Both the position numbers and the translations under genes were made by a program. A stretch of 64,000 bases of DNA from Verrucomicrobiota bacterium. GTDB taxonomy: Bacteria > Verrucomicrobiota > Verrucomicrobiia > Limisphaerales > Pedosphaeraceae. The stretch lies in NCBI GenBank assembly GCA_021325145.1, contig JAJPHR010000037.1, positions 61,937 through 125,936 on the forward strand, in the 5' to 3' direction. A model generated the notes under the pieces. The model worked only from the letters and a program-made list of their open reading frames with translations, was not told the DNA's origin and did not search any database. This document shows, one piece after another, positions 61,210-64,000 of the stretch (position 1 is its first letter; each line of letters begins with the position of its first letter).

Positions 61210-62595
61210 CTAAGCAATGCGTGCCGAACCGGATGGATTGGAGTTATCAGTTACACCAGCTTGAGCTAGCAACCACCCCAACAGGCAAAATGCAAGCCAG
61301 GCAATCGCGGGGATATAAAGCCCAAACTCAACCAGGCTTTGGAGCGCCCAGCCTAAAACCCCGAGCCATACCCCCAGCTTGACCCAGTCCGAACCCAGTC
61401 CTCCCTTGCGGTAGGCAAAAACCAGCGAGCCGGCCACCAACCCGGCATAGGCCAGAAATCCCACGACCCCCGAGTCGGACGCTTGTTCGAGGTAATCGTT
61501 GTGCGTTATCTTGGCGGGTTCCGATTCCGGCTTTCTGACTTTCTCGTAGGCGGCCCCAAAGGTTCCCGGACCCGTTCCAAAGACCGGGTGGACCGCAACC
61601 GTATGCAAGGCCGCCCGCCAATAATCAAACCGCGCCACCACGCTGGTCGCCCCGCGCTTGAAAAATCCCGCGTACTTCAAACCAAAGCCCGCCAGCCCCA
61701 GGACAAGCACGCCAACGATCAACACGATCTTAAGCTGCCGCTTGAACGGCAGGAACAGAGAGCCAACCAACCCGGTCAGCAACATCAAGAGCCATCCCCC
61801 TTTCGATCCGGACCAATAAAGGCACGCCAGCGACGCCATCCCCACCATCCCCGCCAGCAGCCCCCTTGCTCCCGCCGTAAATCGTTCCCGCGCCGACCAA
61901 ATGATCCCCAGCGCGATGGGCAACATCATCAGGATCACGCCAGCGAGCGCATTGGGATAAAACAAAGTGGCCCAAATGCGGTTGCTGGACATTTTCTTGA
62001 GGTAGCCGGGCGGCAACTTGTCCAGTTCCTCCAGCCGGGGGTAAAAATATAGAAAGAAATAGCGGCGCGTCGCCTCCAAGCCGCCAAAATGCTGCTGGAA
62101 GCCGGAAACGAGCACCAGCGCGAACCCACCGATCAATCCCAACGAAAACAAAAAGAGATTTCGATTGCGCCCCAAGGCAAACACCCCCAGATAAAAACAA
62201 ACCACACAACTGACGAAATGCTTCAGAGTCGCGGCGCTCAAACGGGCATCGATGCTGCCGATGGAGGCAACGAATTGCCATCCCAGCCAAACCAGCGGCA
62301 GAACCAGCAACCCCCACGGCAAGTCCTTCCGCCATCGGCTGGCCAGGATGCCCACCACGGTCACACACGCCAGCAACCCCCAAGCCAGGTGAACCGGCCA
62401 GGGGTTTAGCACCCATTCCACCTGGCTCTCGGGGTGGGAAACAAACTTCTCCATGACAATTGGATTCCCGAACTTGAGCAGGGCCAGCCCCAAAAGCAAC
62501 CCAAACAGGAGCGCAAAGAGGTTCGGCAACACTTCATCTGGAGGCAGAGACTGCTTGGGAACCGCCGCAGGCTTGTGGGCGGGCTGGGTTTTCAC
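61210..62595 (-). CDS. O-antigen ligase-like polytopic membrane protein
   Basis: About 461 residues from a GTG at 62595 that overlaps the holB stop by four bases (GTGA). About 11 hydrophobic segments are present. The Wzy_C/WaaL signature appears near the end: HPVFGTGPGTFGAAYEKVR, then THNDYLEQASDSGVVGFLAYAG. Members join or polymerise O-antigen or other glycans at the periplasmic face. The open frame runs another 96 codons into holB, but there it is the shadow of that gene. Confidence 0.8.
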   Translation of the reverse strand: MKTQPAHKPAAVPKQSLPPDEVLPNLFALLFGLLLGLALLKFGNPIVMEKFVSHPESQVEWVLNPWPVHLAWGLLACVTVVGILASRWRKDLPWGLLVLPLVWLGWQFVASIGSIDARLSAATLKHFVSCVVCFYLGVFALGRNRNLFLFSLGLIGGFALVLVSGFQQHFGGLEATRRYFFLYFYPRLEELDKLPPGYLKKMSSNRIWATLFYPNALAGVILMMLPIALGIIWSARERFTAGARGLLAGMVGMASLACLYWSGSKGGWLLMLLTGLVGSLFLPFKRQLKIVLIVGVLVLGLAGFGLKYAGFFKRGATSVVARFDYWRAALHTVAVHPVFGTGPGTFGAAYEKVRKPESEPAKITHNDYLEQASDSGVVGFLAYAGLVAGSLVFAYRKGGLGSDWVKLGVWLGVLGWALQSLVEFGLYIPAIAWLAFCLLGWLLAQAGVTDNSNPSGSARIA

Positions 62596-63623
62596 AGGCT
62601 CAGTTCCAGCAAGCCCACCTCCAACGCCAGCGCTTCCTGCACGTTCGACCCAAGCAACCGCTGGATTCGCTCCAGCACCCGCAGATTCTGCGCCGCCTGC
62701 TCGGGTGAGATACGCCGGGCGACCTGCTCCGTGCCCGCCATCTGCGGAAAGTTCAACAAATCGCCCCCGACCGAGAGCGTTTGCAGCCACACGTCGCGCA
62801 TCCAGCGCTGCAACACGGCCAGCAAATCCATCCGCTGCAAGCGGTATTCGGCCTCGATCACCGCCGCCAATTCGTCCTCCCATTTCTCCCGCAACTTTGG
62901 ATCCACGTCGTCGTAACGTTCCAGCGGCGAACGTGCCGTCATGCTTTTCTCGATCTCCTCTTTGATTTCGCCCAACTTTTTCAACAAAGTCCCGAGCAGC
63001 CGATAGCGGCTCAGCAAACTCTTCTGTTCTGCGGCAGCCAGTTCCGCAAACGATTTAAGCCACTCCATCTGCGGTCCCGCCAGCGGCTTCCCGCTCTCAG
63101 CGCCAAAGTTCAGCCGCAGGCACCGCGAAACCACCGTTTCGAGCAACCGCTGTGGTTCAGTTGTCAGCAAAATGAGGATCGACTTGGCCGGCGGTTCTTC
63201 GAGCGTCTTCAAAAACGCATTGGCCGCCTGCGGGTTCAGCCGGTCGGCGGCGGCGATGACCGCCACCTTGAATTCCGCCTCGTTCGGCTTCAGGTGAATC
63301 TCGTGCATCAAGTCCCGCATTTGATCGACCGTCACCACCCGCGACTTGGATTCTGGACGCACCCAGTGCACATCCGCGTGGTTGTCACCATCGATTTTGC
63401 GGCAGCTCGGGCATTCATCGCAGGAATCAATCGCCGGGCCGCCGGAGGAAGCGCGTTTCGGATGCTGGCAATTGAGCGTCTTGGCGAGCGTGCGGGCCAG
63501 CGCCTCTAATTCGGACATCTGATGCCCGGCAAAAAGATAAGCATGCGCGAGCCGACCCCGCTCCAAGCTCCGCTGCAAGAGCGTCACCGCCTGCTTCTGC
63601 CCTGGGAAATCCGCGAATGCCAT
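62592..63623 (-). CDS. holB: DNA polymerase III subunit delta-prime
   Basis: About 343 residues from the ATG at 63623 (MAFADFPGQKQAV). The AAA+ clamp-loader fold is present: GRLAHAYLFAGHQM without a full Walker A (as usual for delta-prime), the zinc-type cysteines CDECPSCRKIDGDNHADVHWV, sensor region LNPQAANAFLKTLEEPPAKSILILLTTEPQRLLETVVSRC. It helps load the sliding clamp. Upstream methionines extend the frame but lack family similarity. Confidence 0.93.
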   Translation of the reverse strand: MAFADFPGQKQAVTLLQRSLERGRLAHAYLFAGHQMSELEALARTLAKTLNCQHPKRASSGGPAIDSCDECPSCRKIDGDNHADVHWVRPESKSRVVTVDQMRDLMHEIHLKPNEAEFKVAVIAAADRLNPQAANAFLKTLEEPPAKSILILLTTEPQRLLETVVSRCLRLNFGAESGKPLAGPQMEWLKSFAELAAAEQKSLLSRYRLLGTLLKKLGEIKEEIEKSMTARSPLERYDDVDPKLREKWEDELAAVIEAEYRLQRMDLLAVLQRWMRDVWLQTLSVGGDLLNFPQMAGTEQVARRISPEQAAQNLRVLERIQRLLGSNVQEALALEVGLLELSL

Positions 63624-63948
63624 CCAGGAATTAAACGCCACCAGGCCGTCTAATTCAAGTGCGGAGCTCCGCGCTTCGGGACGCAAGTTGGATTTGAGCG
63701 CCGGAACCATCCTCACTCCTGTTAGTCCTACCCGCCCAAACCCGGTTCAAATCTGCCTGCCCAAGGCAGCCTCCAGCTCATTTTTGACCTGCTCACGGAC
63801 CATGAACGGTTCCTATTATACACGCGTCATTAATGAATGCGCCTGGGGACTGCGGCGGCGCGCACAGGAGTGCGCGCCCTACCGGCACACGGTGGTAGAT
63901 GGCATGGGTATTGGCGGGTGAGCGAAATCGCGCTACACCAAGGTTCAT
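63624..63948. other. 325-bp intergenic region with small hairpin
   Basis: It contains the 8-bp stem at 63857-63878 and otherwise nothing I can support. Confidence 0.4.
63857..63878. repeat. GC-rich palindrome, REP-like
   Basis: Eight-base arms ggcgcgca and tgcgcgcc around a six-base loop, with no T-run. Confidence 0.5.
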
Positions 63949-64000
63949 ATGAAAAACAAAACCAACACCAATACCCACTCCACCATTACAACCAAAACCC
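63949..64000 (+). CDS. Possible N-terminus of a gene running off the window
   Basis: An ATG with AAGG five bases upstream opens a frame (MKNKTNTNTHSTITTKT) still open at the window edge. The Thr/Asn-rich, lysine-poor start could lead into a signal peptide, but 17 codons are too few to judge. Confidence 0.3.
   Translation, partial: MKNKTNTNTHSTITTKT

Overview
The window looks like chromosomal DNA from a GC-rich, Gram-negative member of the Verrucomicrobiota, most likely a soil or freshwater lineage near Pedosphaera/Limisphaerales. This is judged from content, not from a database search. The pointers are: LL-diaminopimelate aminotransferase; isolated type II pseudopilin-like genes with the [13 protein letters not shown] or [13 protein letters not shown] start; a giant secreted protein with immunoglobulin-like, discoidin-like and lectin-like parts; a C-terminal module ending in F(Y/F)RL or FYRV; Tat-exported DUF362 and PIG-L proteins; a multiheme cytochrome; and many palindromic intergenic repeats. 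I see no rRNA, tRNA, CRISPR array, integrase or intact transposase.

Layout. 1-3.3 kb (minus): dapL, a small membrane protein, dtd and a HEAT-repeat protein. 3.4-14 kb (plus): a membrane-anchored small protein, the 1103-residue surface protein with a strong terminator, trpS, a thioredoxin-fold protein, a ROK kinase-like protein, and an oxidoreductase/MFS transporter pair that looks like a sugar or polyol module. 14-18.7 kb: discoidin-like, sarcosine oxidase-like, DUF362 and PIG-L genes. 18.8-20.8 kb (minus): an overlapping AbiE-like pair (nuclease-fold plus winged-helix regulator, and nucleotidyltransferase), the clearest candidate defence or toxin-antitoxin unit. 21-30 kb: medium-chain dehydrogenase, a hidden 57-residue membrane protein, the primary-type sigma factor, a NagD-like phosphatase, ychF, small secreted proteins, an esterase and a SUI1-yhbY pair.

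30.5-33.3 kb (plus): a two-gene unit of a His-rich polytopic membrane protein and a secreted protein predicted to begin with histidine after signal cleavage, suggestive of metal (copper?) chemistry but unassigned. 33.3-40 kb: dienelactone hydrolase, RNase H, a pseudopilin, nrdR with an overlapping unknown partner, a HIT protein, a zinc ribbon and a TPR protein. 40-48.8 kb (minus): an ABC ATPase/FtsX-type permease system with a secreted lectin-like protein, a TPR membrane protein, and a sodium:solute symporter followed by a tiny membrane protein. 49-52.7 kb (plus): an accessory-looking run of an orphan DGQHR (DndB-like) protein, a DUF1905/YdeI protein and a DUF4419 protein. 52.9-58.7 kb: a membrane J-domain protein, a Cys/His-rich secreted cluster with a pseudopilin, a nine-heme cytochrome and a CPBP protease. 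58.9-63.6 kb (minus): accB-accC, an O-antigen ligase-like protein and holB.

The gaps carry several dispersed repeat families: a ~150-bp element with at least three recognisable copies plus one partial copy, REP-like palindromes, short-period gtcacggg and gggacgggt arrays, and a GA-rich motif ending in acgatta. Housekeeping genes are assigned with confidence. The accessory systems are inferred from motifs and gene order, and no homology search could be run.
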